Source: Symsagittifera roscoffensis (taxonomy: Eukaryota > Xenacoelomorpha > Acoela > Convolutidae). Taken from it: 64,000 nucleotides of DNA. Under the pieces are notes generated by a model. It saw nothing but the letters and a program-made list of their open reading frames with translations, was not told the DNA's origin and did no database searches. The first letter of the stretch is position 1; each line of letters opens with the position of its first letter. Position numbers and translations under genes: made by a program. This document shows positions 33,551 to 45,640 of the stretch, piece by piece. The stretch is taken from assembly GCF_963678635.1 (NCBI RefSeq), contig NC_087062.1:89131845-89195844 (forward strand), given 5' to 3'.

Positions 33551-36500
33551 TTTTTTGCTCTTCCACCCCTTTTTTTCTCTTGAAAGCTAGATTCGGGTAA
33601 AAAATAAATTGGAAGTATTTCAAAATACTATTTTTTTGATACAATTGAATAAATTGTAATATGTTGTTATAGTTTTGTTAATCAAACTGATATTAAAAAT
33701 TAGCACTGTTTGCATGTGGAACAGTTCAATTTTTCTGCACACCCTCAATGATTTACCGCATTTGCTCTTTATGAATCAGTTAATGCGGTATTCATTGGAC
33801 ATAGACTGAGCATCAATTTTTGTTTCCCGTAATTTTTTCAATCACAGGATTTTTCAGTTTTCTCAAATCATTTGGGTTATCCATGTGGGATGAAAATTTT
33901 TTCCAATGTCATTGTTATAGAAACAGCACAACTTTTTAGTAACAGCAGTCTCGTTTTTGAAATCTACTTTTTTCACAGAAGCATCCAATAGTGGTAAACT
34001 TTATTGAAACCATCTTTTTTTTTAGTTCAACCGGTTAATTCCTTCTTTCAAAGAACGTTTTCCGCCATACGCTAACTTTCGTGATGAAAATATATAAACC
34101 TCACTATTACTGAAGACATTATATCTTCATCGAATTTTTCAGATCCTTGCAAAAAAAACTCTGCTCAAATTTTGAAGTTCAATGTGCATCAGAAAACTTT
34201 CAACCGGTTTTCCAGCAATTCACCATTTACCCAAAACAGGGTTAAAAAATAATTTATTCTTTGATAGAGTACTTTTCTTATGCTGACAGAATTTCTACAT
34301 TTCCTCGATTTGCTTCTCACTCATCCGCGTTAAGCTCTATCTGCAGGGGCATCGCTTGCACCGCCTCCTCGGTAACTGCATTAGAAATCGAATTAATAAG
34401 GTCGTTCAACTTAATGGAGGATTCTGAACTTAAAATTTTAATTGAACTTTTTTGATTCAAACTCTGTTTTTTTCCGAATCTAAGTTTCAATTTGCCTGGT
34501 TTTCTGTTTTACGTTCGGGCAAGAAGAAAGGCATTTTTTTCAAAGGCGTGAACAATTGGCGTGAACAATCGGCGTGAACAATTTTTGATGGACGGTTTCA
34601 AATTAATGCAAAAGAGGGCATATTAAAAATATATTGGAAAGACATAAACAAATGAATAAAAAAAATGTGCGGAAAATTTTTTCGGTCGTGATTGTAGTTC
34701 AACAAAAAAAACTTGCATATCCGTATACCATCTCCTGGTTGCAGAATAAATGAAAACCTTTAATTACGCGACTGGATCAAGATACGGTTTGATTAGGTTT
34801 GATATTTTGCATTGTTTTCCCAGTAATTTGGCTTGTTTGTCGCGTAAATGATTGTTTGGAAAACCAATTGCCCAATTTTTTGCAGTATAGTTCTATACCA
34901 ATTGTTCTTTTGAAATATTAAATGGTAGTCATCAGATGAACCAGATGTGCTTCGCACAGTGTCAAAAACTGAAAATGATATTTCAAAAATTTCTAAACTT
35001 AGAAAAACCGAGAATGTTTTTTTTTCAAAGTTTCGCAGCATACTGATTCCACACTTTTCTTGATCTTTTTCTGCTCTTAGTGGAAGTGAGTTACTATTTT
35101 TAGGATTATTGTTTCTTTTTCGGCTGTTTTCTTTGAGAAAGAAAAACATTGCAAAAAAGGGACATTTGGGAGCTCAGCGAAACCGCATATATACGAAATG
35201 ATGATAACTTTGTTTCTGTGTGCCGCTAAGAGTCTTTAAAAAACTATTTAGAGGCTGAAAGAGACTTGAAATCTCTTTTAATGGTAACTGGGATTCTAAA
35301 AATTCCGTGAAAGTTGTTTCAGTGATAAATAATTTTTGGCCTGACGTTTTGTTCGTATTTCAGAATAGATGCGACAAAAATTTAAGAGAGCCTGACCGCT
35401 TCAATTAAATTCTACCAAATTTTCAACGTATTAAATATAAATACAAACACTTTTTGCCTTTACTACCTGTTTCAATCGCTTGTGCTTGTTCTACAAAAAT
35501 TATAACAGGAAATTTAAAATGAAAAAATGCGGAATTTTTTAAATTATTATTTCGGAAATCAGTTTGTTCGGAACATGGGATAGATTTTTTTGAAAACAAT
35601 TTTTTTTTGTCTCAATATTGAAGCTGCAAACGGTAAGGCATACAATTAACTGATGCTGGAGTTTATGTTAGACCAATCATTCTACCTGTGTTATCAGGAT
35701 AATTTTTCTATAGTAAACAATTTTCAGGCTTTTGCTTGAAAGTCAAATATCTTAAAGTTAAATTCCAACTTGGGTTTGTCTGCTGAGTTTTGCTCTTCCC
35801 TCCCTTTTTTCTCTTGAAAGCTAGATTCGGGTAAAAAATAAATTGGAAGTTATTTAAAATACTATTTTTTGATACAATTGAATATATTGTAAAATGTTGT
35901 TAAAGTTTTGTTAATCAAACTGATATTAAAAATTAGCACTGTTTGCATGTAGAACAGTTCAATTTTTCTGCACACCCTCAATGATTTACCGCATTTGCTC
36001 TTTATGAATCAGTTAATGCGGTATTCATTGGACATAGACTGAGCATCAATTTTTGTTTCCCGTAATTTTTTCAATGACAGGATTTTTCATTTTTTTAAAA
36101 CATTTGGGTTATCCATGTGGGATGAAAATTTTTTCCAATGTTTTGTTCGTTGGATTCTAAAAATTTTAAATTGGGATTCTAAAAATTCCGTGAAAGTTGT
36201 TTCAGTGATAAATAATTATTGGCCTGACGTTTTGTTCGTATTTCAGAATAGATGCGACAAAAATTTAAGAGAGCCTGACCGCTTCAATTAAATTCTACCA
36301 AATTTTCAAGGTATCAAATATAAATAAAAACACTTTTTGCCTTTACTACCTGTTTCAATCGCTTGTGCTTGTACTACAAAAATTATAACAGGAAATTTAA
36401 AATGAAAAATGCGGAATTTTTTAAATTATGTGTTCGGAAATCAGTTTGTTCGGAACATGGGATAGATTTTGTTTGAAAACAATTTTTTGGGGTCTCATTA

Positions 36501-36680
36501 TTGAAGCTACAAACGGTAAGGCATACAATTAACTGATGCTGGAGTTTATGTTAGACTCCATCCAATCGTTCTACCTGTGTTATCAGGATAATTTTTATAC
36601 AGTAAACAGTTTTCAGGCTTTTGCTTAAAAATCAAATATCTTAAAGTTAAATTCCAACTTGGGTTGTCTGCTGAGTTTGC
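33551..36680. repeat. Shuffled segmental duplications (blocks A and B)
   Basis: Block A (about 360 bp, beginning at TTTTGCTCTTCC and ending at TTTTTCCAATG) lies at 33551-33913 and again at 35788-36141. Block B (about 500 bp, beginning at GGGATTCTAAAAATTCCG) lies at 35291-35787 and again at 36174-36676. The order is therefore A, spacer, B, A, B. Copies are closely similar. Block A contains a TACCGCATT/AATGCGGTA inverted repeat. The spacer 33914-35290 is AT-rich with no recognised gene; the 118-codon minus-strand frame at 34793-35149 has no family features. Confidence 0.75.
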
Positions 36681-37413
36681 GGACTCAACTGAACGTATGA
36701 GAGATCGAACTGAGGCTGAAATTGTCTTTTTTCTGTGGTGCGATAAAATGATCTGAACAAAAAACTAGAGATTAGGCATACTCGTATGTCGTAGTAAAAT
36801 AAGCAAATTGAGAAACAATTACTGTCAAAAAATGACTAAAAATGAAAATAAACCAAATCAATTGCAGTTTTTAAATTTTTTGAAGTTTTTAATTCTAAAA
36901 ATGCGCTGAAATACTTAGAAAAAAACTAACGTTACTCGAATAAAATAAAGTTTTCCGTTTAAAAATTAAGCTATTGAAAACTTTATGGCCAATAAAATAA
37001 CCTATTCTAAGCTTGATTTCTCGCTTTATTCGCTCAAATTAATACAAAAACAAAAACTTCTAGCTGATTATACATAAGTAGCAGATTATGCGTTGAGAAC
37101 AAAAAAGTTAAAATATACTCAAATAAAAAGGTTCTCTCCGTTTTTTAAATAATCTCAACAATAACTTTTTGTTAAATTTGTGAGAAATAAACAAAACATT
37201 ATTTAAATAGAGTGAATTTTTTGTGTTCTAGTCGAGAATTCAGACACTTTCATTTAAGAATCTAATCGATGCCCGTACTCAGTAAAAAGCAAAAATAATA
37301 GATTAGAATGGATTTTCATTGTCATCGCTTCATTTTGTTTTAATTTTGTTTTGTTTTGTGTGCTTTTCAGTTGGCTACTGAACTAAAAGAAACTGTAATT
37401 TTGTACTTATAGC
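36681..37413. other. Intergenic, nothing recognised
   Basis: AT-rich, no open frame of note, up to the left target duplication of the next MITE. Confidence 0.4.
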
Positions 37414-37817
37414 CAGGGGTGGAATTAGGGAGGGGGGCGTCCGCCCATCCCCCTCAAGGATTCGAGCCTCTGCCGACCCAAATAGTCGCCCCTTTTAGAC
37501 ATCTTGAGATATCCATTTTTAGTGACGAAATCTAAAAGTTTTTTAAAGATGCTTTCCAATATTCTGCGCCGCAGGCAAAATTTTGAAAAAACTGGCCAAA
37601 AAACGCAACTTTTGAGTAAAAATTTTCCAAAAACTTCCTAAAAACGCTTTTGTTTGGCCTGTTTTTTTCAATTAATTATTCAAATTTTGCCTACGGCGCA
37701 GAAAAATTGACGAAAACAGGCTTTTTTAAAGCTTCGAGAGAGCTCGGAAAGTCAATTCCGTCGATCTAAAAAAAATCCTGAAAATCCCCCTTCGAGAAAA
37801 TCCTAGATCCGCCCCTG
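37414..37817. mobile_element. hAT-like MITE copy 2, 404 bp, 8-bp target duplication
   Basis: The ends CAGGGGTGGAATTAGGG and CAGGGGCGGATCTAGGA (read from the right) are inverted repeats. They are flanked by CTTATAGC (37406-37413) and CTTTTAGC (37818-37825), a 7/8 match. Internally TGCGCCGCAGGCAAAATTTTG-like and CAAATTTTGCCTACGGCGCA form a second, nested inverted repeat. It is related to the copy at 32618 but diverged. No coding capacity. Confidence 0.8.
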
Positions 37818-37825
37818 CTTTTAGC

Positions 37826-38715
37826 TTAAATTTGAATTAAATTTGAATTTTACTGTATTTTCATGCAAAATGGCTAAATTATAATTCCTTATAATTGATT
37901 TTTTCTTGTGATATAATATTTTGAGATTAATATAAGAGATTTTCGGAAAACTTATAATCAATTATATTTGATTAAAATTTATTAAAATGTCACCAAATAT
38001 GTTATCATTATAATGGATTATAAATCGTTTAAACATTTAAATTAATTATCATTTTGCTAAAAGTACGATTATAATCATAATATAATCGATTGTTTTCTCT
38101 TTTTACTGAGAGCGCGTGGTGATTGAAATATGTAAAAAATAATAAAGAAAAAAATTCATTTTTTAACCCGTTTTTCTGGCACTGGACAAACTAAAGCGGT
38201 AGTTTGAGCATCTTTCTGGCTTCCTTTTTCCTGTAGAATTGATCTTGATCCTTTTTTCTGACGAATTTTAGCGACAATTTTTTTCTGCATCCTTAAAACA
38301 ATCTTTTTTTTTCGGAAAAATCTTCGTTGTTTGTTTCAGTTTTAGGCAACTGTCGAAAAAATCTAGCTGAAACATGACCTCCATTTGCTTCTATTTAGTG
38401 TATCAAGCAATTAAATGTTATATGCAAACGCTAGAAAACTTGTTTAAAAAAAACTGTTACAAACTTTGGCCCATTACGAATTTCTTACCCTAATTAACCA
38501 ATAGCGACAATTTGTTAGTCATTATCAGAGTAAAACAATTGTATAATTAAAAAAGTTCAAAGATCCTTCGTAACTTTGACAGTTTTTTTTCATATATGTT
38601 TGCACACTTTTGCGCAACAGAAAAAGATTCAGGCATCATGCGTCACAAAAAATATGGGTATTTTTTTCTGCAAAATATATTTTCGAAAAATTTTTGGTTG
38701 CTACTTTAAGTTCTT
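37826..38715. other. Very AT-rich intergenic sequence
   Basis: Around 37840-38110 the sequence is almost pure A/T, rich in TTATAAT and ATTATAAT words on both strands. No gene is seen. Confidence 0.5.
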
Positions 38716-38716
38716 A

Positions 38717-38970
38717 GATCAGCGGTACCGCACACTCGCCAAACTCCAAATTTCAAACAAAGATCAAATACTGAGCTCAAATCTGTTTCGTTCAGCTCGC
38801 TACTTGACCGGAACCGTCAAAGCGCCCTTCAATCATCATCTATTGTTGAAGATGGGTGAACAAAAAATTAGAAACTTCAAGTGGCAATATGGCGTACTAA
38901 GCTTATCTGAACAAGAATGTCGGAGTGAAAGATCAAAAGAGTGGCGAGGCGTGGTGAAAACAGTTTTTTT
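38717..38970 (+). other. Exon-like open segment, unknown product
   Basis: After a possible acceptor (AAGTTCTTAG) the frame reads DQRYRTLAKLQISNKDQ and later HHLLLKMGEQKIRNFKWQYG, with balanced codon use and higher GC than its surroundings. It stays open to about 38970. I do not recognise the protein. It might be an exon, a pseudogene piece or part of a transposon; the neighbouring SINE-like element argues for a repeat-rich setting. Confidence 0.25.
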
Positions 38971-39059
38971 CTAAGAAGGTGAACAAGACTACGTCAAAAG
39001 TGATAGTTTTTGGAAACAAAAATTTAGCACTGCGTCTCAGTTCTCAGAGTGGCTGATGA

Positions 39060-39285
39060 GAAGAGATACTCAATCACTCATGCTATTCAACTACCTCTTT
39101 TATTCGCCCCCAGCCCAGCTCCCACAAATCAGCTTTAGGCCTCTTTTTCCGCGGCAGAGAGATGTCGGTCCCAACTTGAGGAGGCAGATGACACTGAACC
39201 CCTCCAACCTTGACCAAAGCGGTATTCGAACCCACGACTTTTGTGTTAAAGATCGCGCTTCTTACCCACTCAGCCATGGCTGTTT
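39060..39285 (-). repeat. tRNA-derived SINE-like element
   Basis: On the minus strand an A-box TGGCTGAGTGG (39276-39266) is followed by a B-box GGGTTCGAATACC (39233-39221). The head reads like a tRNA but with poor stems. A non-tRNA body continues to about 39060. A partial second copy of the anticodon-arm-like segment (ACTTTTGTCTTAAAGATCG) lies just outside at about 39307. The 64-codon frame MAEWVRSAIFNTKVVGSN... through this element is the usual by-product of translating tRNA-like heads, not a gene. Confidence 0.55.
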
Positions 39286-40943
39286 CATGTTTTGCTTGTG
39301 AAGAGACTTTTGTCTTAAAGATCGTGCAGAGAACTTTCGTTGCTATGTGTCAACCCTGGGCTTGTTCGCTTCTCAACATATAATCTGGCAATTTTGCTTG
39401 CATCACACTGCCATATTGATTGATATGGAGCTTAGCCTAGAAACCAGAGGGGCCCATTCTAAGAACCCATCCCACACTTTCTGTCATTTGAGTAGCTAGA
39501 CTCACAGAACTACGCCCCTAGCTCCGACACTCAGTTTCGATTAAAAACAAAAAATAAAATCGAGAGAATTTTAATTTTACTGAACCATTTCAACAGTCTA
39601 ATGCTAAGAAACGAACTTAGATTGAAACAACTTCATGAGACCTGCCTCTGATTCGGTGTTTCTGAAGTTGATACCAATTAGTTTGGTCGTTTTTATGTGG
39701 GATGTTTTTCTACTTTTGCCCGAAAACTTTGCTTGTTCTCTCAACAAAAGACAGTTGAAAAACAGTTTTCGTGAAAAAAAAACACAAGATTGGAACGTGA
39801 AGTCGACCTACCTTCAATTTTACGAAAAGAAACAATGATACAAGTTTGCTTGAAATCTCAGTTTGTAATAATGTTCCATCTTAAAATCGGAATTAACAAT
39901 AAAAAGTTTTGGAAGGGCAAACTTAGGGTTCTCAGAATTTTTGCGAGTACGAGGAGGCAGAGTTCCTGGAGAAGCTGGTTTTTACAAATGGTGCTCAACC
40001 CTGGAATAAATTATGTATTTTATAATCAAGCTGTAGCTCTAAGTCAAGAGTGAGTGCCACAAGCTATAGTACCAAACAGACTAACTTGGTTGATTAACAT
40101 TTTGAATTTTTAGGGGAATGGAACTTAATCAACTTCACGCTGTAACAGCAAATTTTAAAAATTTCATTTTCTTTATTTTTCTGAATTCGATTGGTTTTTG
40201 AAAAACAATGAAAAATGTTTTTCTGTTCATCTCAGGACAATCTGACGTTGAGTGGTCAGGTTTATGATCAGCTGACTTATCTTAAGGAACTACAAGGAGG
40301 ATTAAAATGAGATGTTTTTCTGTCCCAAAAATAACAAAAAACACTGAACAACTTATTTTTCTTTTCCGGTACATTCGTGATTATATAGAGCCAAATTGCT
40401 CGTAGTGTTTCGATTCAAAAAAGCTAGAAAAAATTAAAAGTACTTCAATTATTCATCAAATTTTTTTTGTCTTCTCTTAAAAGGAACACAGTGATATTTT
40501 TTAAGTCTGGTAACTTAAAAGTAAGAGCTAATTGCTTGCCTCAGTTCAATTTTGGAATGACTTAACTTCCCGCTTATGCTTTAATAAGACGAAATATATC
40601 GCGCGTTAATTATCCCAGTTTGAATTACTGTGGCCAAAGAAGTTCCACATTCAATCCCGCCTTAACTCCAGAAAAAATGATTGCAAGCAAAGTTTTTTTC
40701 TTTATTTTTGAACACTGGGTTTACTATCTTACTGACTGTATAAAAACACTCCACCATAAAAGGCCAGTTAAAAAGTCCGAAATGAGTCGGGGGAAAAGTC
40801 ACCCCAAGCATAAATGATCTGTCAGATTTGTAAAATTCTTGTTTGTGATTAAAAAGCCATGCTGCTTTTTGATATTTTTTAAACCAAATTATTAACTTTT
40901 AACAATCGCAGGATTCGATTAAACTCAAGTAATTTTTATCATT
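39286..40943. other. Intergenic with one weak exon-like piece
   Basis: No gene is established. At 39936-40014, between a possible acceptor (GGTTCTCAG) and donor (TTAT|GTATTT), a frame reads FCEYEEAEFLEKLVFTNG with good codon balance; it could be a small exon of an unknown + strand gene together with 38717-38970. The rest is AT-rich. This stretch would also contain the 3' UTR of the lipocalin gene. Confidence 0.35.
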
Positions 40944-41213
40944 TTAGTTCAACAACCAGTTGTGGTGGTGAGGTTTGAGATGAAAATCTTTGTATTTATT
41001 CGCATGGAGACCTCTTTTTCGGTCCACGTATAGCGACCAAATGAAGTCTCGATTGTTGTTACAGTCGGAGGTCCATGGTCTGATAAGACTGGTTCCTTTG
41101 ATGCCAGCCCATTGGAATATAGTGCTCTGAATCTCATCCATGGTCCAGGGATCCAAAACTGGAGTGTTAGCCAGAATCCACACAAATGATTCCGTCTTAT
41201 TTATTCGTCCAGA
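40944..41213 (-). CDS. Lipocalin exon 3: C-terminal helix region
   Basis: After an acceptor CCTTAG the frame reads SGRINKTESFVWILANTPVL, then DPWTMDEIQSTIFQWAGIKG, which matches the last barrel strand and alpha-helix of lipocalins (motif 3 has Arg in ARTP; here Asn). A Cys at TSDCNNN could form the second disulfide. The tail from there, His/Lys-rich, is longer than usual. Confidence 0.7.
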   Translation of the reverse strand, partial: SGRINKTESFVWILANTPVLDPWTMDEIQSTIFQWAGIKGTSLIRPWTSDCNNNRDFIWSLYVDRKRGLHANKYKDFHLKPHHHNWLLN

Positions 41214-44200
41214 CTAAGGCGGTGATCAAAAATTAATTGTAATCAAGTAATTAATTTTTATGTAAAAAAAACTTGATTACGAAAATAGAATATTCGCAAT
41301 ATTGATTGCAGACACAAATGTAAGTGCAATCAATTTAAAAAAAGAAGGTGCAATCAATTGAAGGCAATATGAAGTGTAGGTTTCAGTATAGGAACTAATA
41401 TCTTAAAATGTTTGCGGAGATATTACATAATCGGCTCGAAAATTACATAATCGGCTCGAAAATTACATTATCGGTATATAATTGCAGAAGTTTTGGCTCG
41501 AAACAGTTACTCTTTAGTTTATCGGCTCTGGTCAGTTTTTTTTTTCAAATATTCAGAGCGATAAATTTTAAATTTAATACAAAATATTTCATTTTAACGA
41601 TTTCAATTTACTTTTGACTACCCCTGCCAATCTTAATCTTGTGACACGAGTACAGGACAATGTATCTGTCTGGCTTGTAGTCGAGCACTGTGGCTTCGTA
41701 GGCTTCGTAACGTTTCTGGTCTGCAAAGTACAAGTGGAATACTTGTTCTGAGAAATCGGCCGTAGAAATGAACCCGAACTTTTCCTTTTCACCAAAGAAT
41801 AAATGATACGAAGTCTGTAAGAACTGGACGTGCTCGCCTAAACGATTTCAAGAAGAAAAGGAGAAATTAATTTCTCCATAAGTTATAAGAAATATCAGCA
41901 TAAAACACATACATTTACTAGAATTGGAAAACTTATGCCAACATTATTAGCACCAGACTTTTGAGTGGACAGACAAAGGGCACAGATAATGCTCACTAAG
42001 TTTTTACTCATTTACCAGATCAATGAAAAAACTTCAAGTTAATTTTTAGTTATTATTAAAATTTTGTCCAAAACTACAAGGACTTGAGATTTCTAATTTT
42101 CACCCCTGATTTGCAAGCAAATAATTTTATCGAACAGCTTTAAATCAAGCGGGTAAAAATTTTAAATAAATGAAGCGAATTAATTTTTTTTGTAATTTTC
42201 AAAGTATCAAGAATTTTTCGAAAAAATCATAAAAATCGAGATATCGCAAAAACATCAAGGATTTGAGACGTCATATTTTCAGTCATTATTCGCAACACTT
42301 TACCTAGCATCTGGTATAAACTAACCAATGGGTTTGAGTTACTATTAATCTTTTGCAATCTGAACATAACTAATTCAAAATGTAATTTATCAAATCGTTG
42401 TTTACTATTATAAAATTATCTTTCAATTTGTGAACGAAGCAAGATTCTATAATTATAGTCATTTTTTCAATATTTGGGGTAACAATTTGTTTTCACTCAT
42501 CATGATAAGCAATTTTGATTTAGTTTTACAGAATGGAGAAACAGATATGTACTGTTTCGATTTATCTGGATTGGACTGTATTATATCTAAAACGTTTCAG
42601 CAAAAACAATGAATTGGGAAAAATTTGTTGAATGGCGCTGATTAACTGCTCGAAAACAGAGTTTTAGCAATTCGTAAACATAAAGCTCAAGCACTGTTAG
42701 AATTTTGTTATCTGAAAAATTTTGCCTTATACTATCATACATCTTTTTGAAGTAAATCATTCTAATAACTTTACGTTTTGAAATTGTAATTTTATTTATC
42801 AAAGAAAAAATTCTTCCTCCATAAACATATAGACCATTTTGTCGCTTGGTTTCACGTTTGCCTGATATTGAGAGTATTTAAGAAGAAACGATGGCGGAAC
42901 AAAATGACTCATTTTTGAAATTAAGCCACAATGGCGTCCTAAAACAGTTTTATTTTTTTGAATGTTTTGATAAAACGTCAACTGATTATCGACAATCATG
43001 CCAAGGTATTTACAGGCTGCCCTTGGTTCAAACGTATCTCTAAGAAACTCTAAATTATGATTAGAAGCACTCTCATTAAAACTTATTAGTGTAGTTTTAT
43101 CTGAATTTAGCGTTAATTTATTCGAACATAGCCAGTAGGAAAAACATGTTAAATCCAGTTGATACTTATTAAAGTTGGCAGTTTTGCAGGATATTTTTTA
43201 TATCTTTTGCAAATAGCAAAGCGCAGGACTCCAACAGTGCTTGATGCAAGTCATTTATGTAAATATAAAACAGAAAAGGGCCAAGAACAGATCCCTGTGG
43301 GACACCTGTAGAAATAACTAACCAATCCGATATACAATTAATAACTTTCACACCTTAATAACTGTCTGTCATATAACTTTCGAGCCATTGATAACAGTTT
43401 CCTCTAACACCATATCGTTCTAGCTTTTTGAGACGAATTTGATGATCAAGTGTATCAAAAGCTTTTTTTTAATCGAAAAAAAAATCCATTGTGGAAAGCG
43501 TCCATTGTGGAAAATTTTTCTCGAAATCAATTTGTTTACCGTATAGTAAGTTAAATTTTTCCAGATATTTATAAAAGAGAGAATGCGATTTTTCTTAAAT
43601 TAATTTACAACAGCTATTTAACCGTGAAATAGTGCGGTAGTTATTATTTCCTGATTTTGTATCACCCTAATGTAATGGGAACATTTGTACATATTTAGGC
43701 TTTTGGGGAAACTTCACACAAAAAAAATCAGAGGTTTGTTATATAAGTTAAACAAGTTGCTATAACAAAGTCTGACTTATTCAGTAAAACATTACTTATT
43801 TCATCAACTCCTCGGATTTGTTTCGGTTTTGAATTCGTAATAACGTATAAAACCTCACTGAACGTGCAGTTAAAAAGATACATCGATTGACTAGCATTGT
43901 TAAGTTCAACAACTGGCTTGGTAGACTCTATGGTAGGAGCTAACATAGAGCCTATTGACAAAAAATTATCAATGAAGGCGTAAGATATTAAACATGAGTA
44001 AGATAAACTGTTGCAATCGGCAGTCAGCAAAGCCAATTTCTCAGCTTTTGAGCTTTTCCCATTTATTTCATTTAAAATTTTGAATACTTGTCTCGAGTCT
44101 CCTATGTATTTTTTGATATTATGCTAGAAATTTTTTTTTGTAATTTTTATACGCTTTTCGATCTTTCAATGTTGCTCTTTAATTTAATTATTCTTGCTGG

Positions 44201-45170
44201 TATTTAATTTGTCGGATTTGCATGACTTGTATAGCATGGTTTCATAAGTAATGGCATTTTTCAATCCTTTATGAAACCAAGTAGCAATTTTTTTTTATTT
44301 TGGGATACATTTTTTTGATGGAGCAAACCATTTTATTGAGTCAAGAAGACAAAGTTCAAATTGATCGTACGCCCCATTAATGTTATTATTGTTTACGAGT
44401 TTTGACAACTACAATTTCTCTTTCAAAACGAATAAGATTTTGATATTAAAAGTGCAGTCAAAATTATCGGATAGCGATCGGAAATGCATCCAATTTCGAG
44501 AAGTGGTAGGTTTGGATTTTCTAAATTGCTTGTCCTAAAATGGTCTATACATGTTTCAGATGCGTCACTATTTCAATGATCAATCATCAGAAATTAAGGA
44601 AAAGGACAACTCGCAGGATTTCAAAAGTAGCTCAACTTTTGTCATTATTTGGTCAGTTTACCTTATTTGGCTAGAGTGATAAAATGCAAGTGAATCATTG
44701 TTTACCGCTGTTATTTTACCATTTTTGATAATGAAAAAAATGGTGTATATTTTTAGTTTCTTTTTGTGAGGTGTTTTCATCTAGCTCGCGAGTAGTCTTT
44801 TGTTGCTATACGTTTTTTATAGAGTTGGTATACGATTAGTATAGATGATATAGATTTAAGGGACTAAAATTAGTTTGATGACAATTAGCAATCAGACTTT
44901 TAATGTACTACCTAAAATTTGATATACTAATCCAATAAGCTTGATTTAACTAACATGGGGAGTTTGAACAGCTGAGAAGTCCAACATTGCACACCTCTCC
45001 AACCTCTCTCTCCTAACAGGAGAGCGTACCACCTCGTACCATTTTCCCAGAAAACTTTCCAGCTTCACGTTCACATAAGGCAACGTGAGGTGAGGGCGAC
45101 ACTGCGAGGCAAATGCTTCTGTCACACCGACCGCAAAAAAAGTTAGAACAGAAATTAAATGATTCATCAA
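40944..45170 (-). CDS. Secreted lipocalin (apolipoprotein D/crustacyanin-like)
   Basis: Lipocalins are small secreted beta-barrel carriers of hydrophobic ligands. Three exons on the minus strand are visible: 45170-44951, 41837-41608 and 41213-40944. Exon 1 encodes a signal peptide and the GKWYE motif, exon 2 the DYKPDRYIVLYSCHK strand pair, exon 3 WILANTPVLDP and a late Cys. Together that is about 238 residues, near the upper end for the family. Exon 1 to exon 2 can be joined in frame using a TTA|GTTAAA donor (44951). I could not find a donor/acceptor pair with matching phase for exon 2 to exon 3, so either a boundary is unusual, a small exon is missed, or the gene is broken. The first intron contains a non-LTR retrotransposon remnant. 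Specific lipocalin type is uncertain. Confidence 0.75.
41608..41837 (-). CDS. Lipocalin exon 2: central strands
   Basis: Preceded on the minus strand by CGTTTAG. It reads HVQFLQTSYHLFFGEKEKFG, then VFHLYFADQKRY and VLDYKPDRYIVLYSC, the last being the typical lipocalin motif 2 (D-x-Y-x-x-x-x-YSC). The frame reaches a stop at 41608-41610; a possible donor CAAAA|GTAAAT lies just before it, so the exon may end a few bases earlier. Confidence 0.75.
42590..44760 (-). mobile_element. Non-LTR retrotransposon remnant (endonuclease end + reverse transcriptase)
   Basis: Reading on the minus strand, in order: EIGCISDRYPIIL (endonuclease SDH motif with His changed to Arg, about 44500-44465); a linker with a PWF/KGLKNAI-like segment; QIRGVDEISNVLL (about 43810), the conserved start of the RT; KAFDTLDHQ (about 43460); GVPQGSVLGPFLFYIYINDL (about 43306-43250); and FAKD where the catalytic FADD is expected (43213-43200). 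C-terminal RT sequence continues to 42590. Stops and frameshifts interrupt it throughout. It resembles Jockey/CR1-like elements. It lies in the first intron of the lipocalin gene, in the same orientation. Dead element. Confidence 0.8.
44951..45170 (-). CDS. Lipocalin exon 1: signal peptide and GxW motif
   Basis: Starts at ATG 45170. Residues 1-22 are a hydrophobic signal peptide (MMNHLISVLTFFAVGVTEAF), then Cys 24. GKWYEVV at 42-48 is structurally conserved region 1 of lipocalins, and Cys 60 follows in RCAMLDFSAV. An alternative donor CAT|GTTAGT four bases earlier is stronger but gives a phase that does not fit exon 2. Confidence 0.75.
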
Positions 45171-45640
45171 ACTCTAAAATCTAAGACGTCCAATCTGTAG
45201 TGTGAATTTTTCAAACGTAAGCCATCAGATAATGAAGGTTATTGTTTATATCTTATTGCTATAGCAATATGTAGAAAATATTTAGTTATTAATGTTTGTT
45301 AGGAAGAGGTTTAGTTGATACTAGTTGTAACAATTCAAATAAATGACATAAAACTGATCTCAATTTGAAAACTTTGAGCTATTGATCTGAAAAGTGAAAT
45401 CATTTAAGACTGAGACACCGAATGACGGAAAAGAAAGATGCGCCAATCAGAATTGAGTTTTTAAAATTCAGGTCATTTCAGCTGGCTGCAAAGAAAAACT
45501 GTTGAGACAATCTTCTTGATGTGGCTGTTCTGAACCAAGTCTGAATGTTGTGAGGGTTGGCTTCTCCCAAATTGCTTTTGTGGAAAGTTTGTGGAGTTTT
45601 TCCCAAAACCTATGAAGAAAATGAGGGCCCAGGTGGTGGT
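45171..45640. other. Region upstream of lipocalin gene
   Basis: Probable promoter and 5' flank of the lipocalin gene. No clear core promoter can be picked out and no other gene is seen. Confidence 0.35.
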
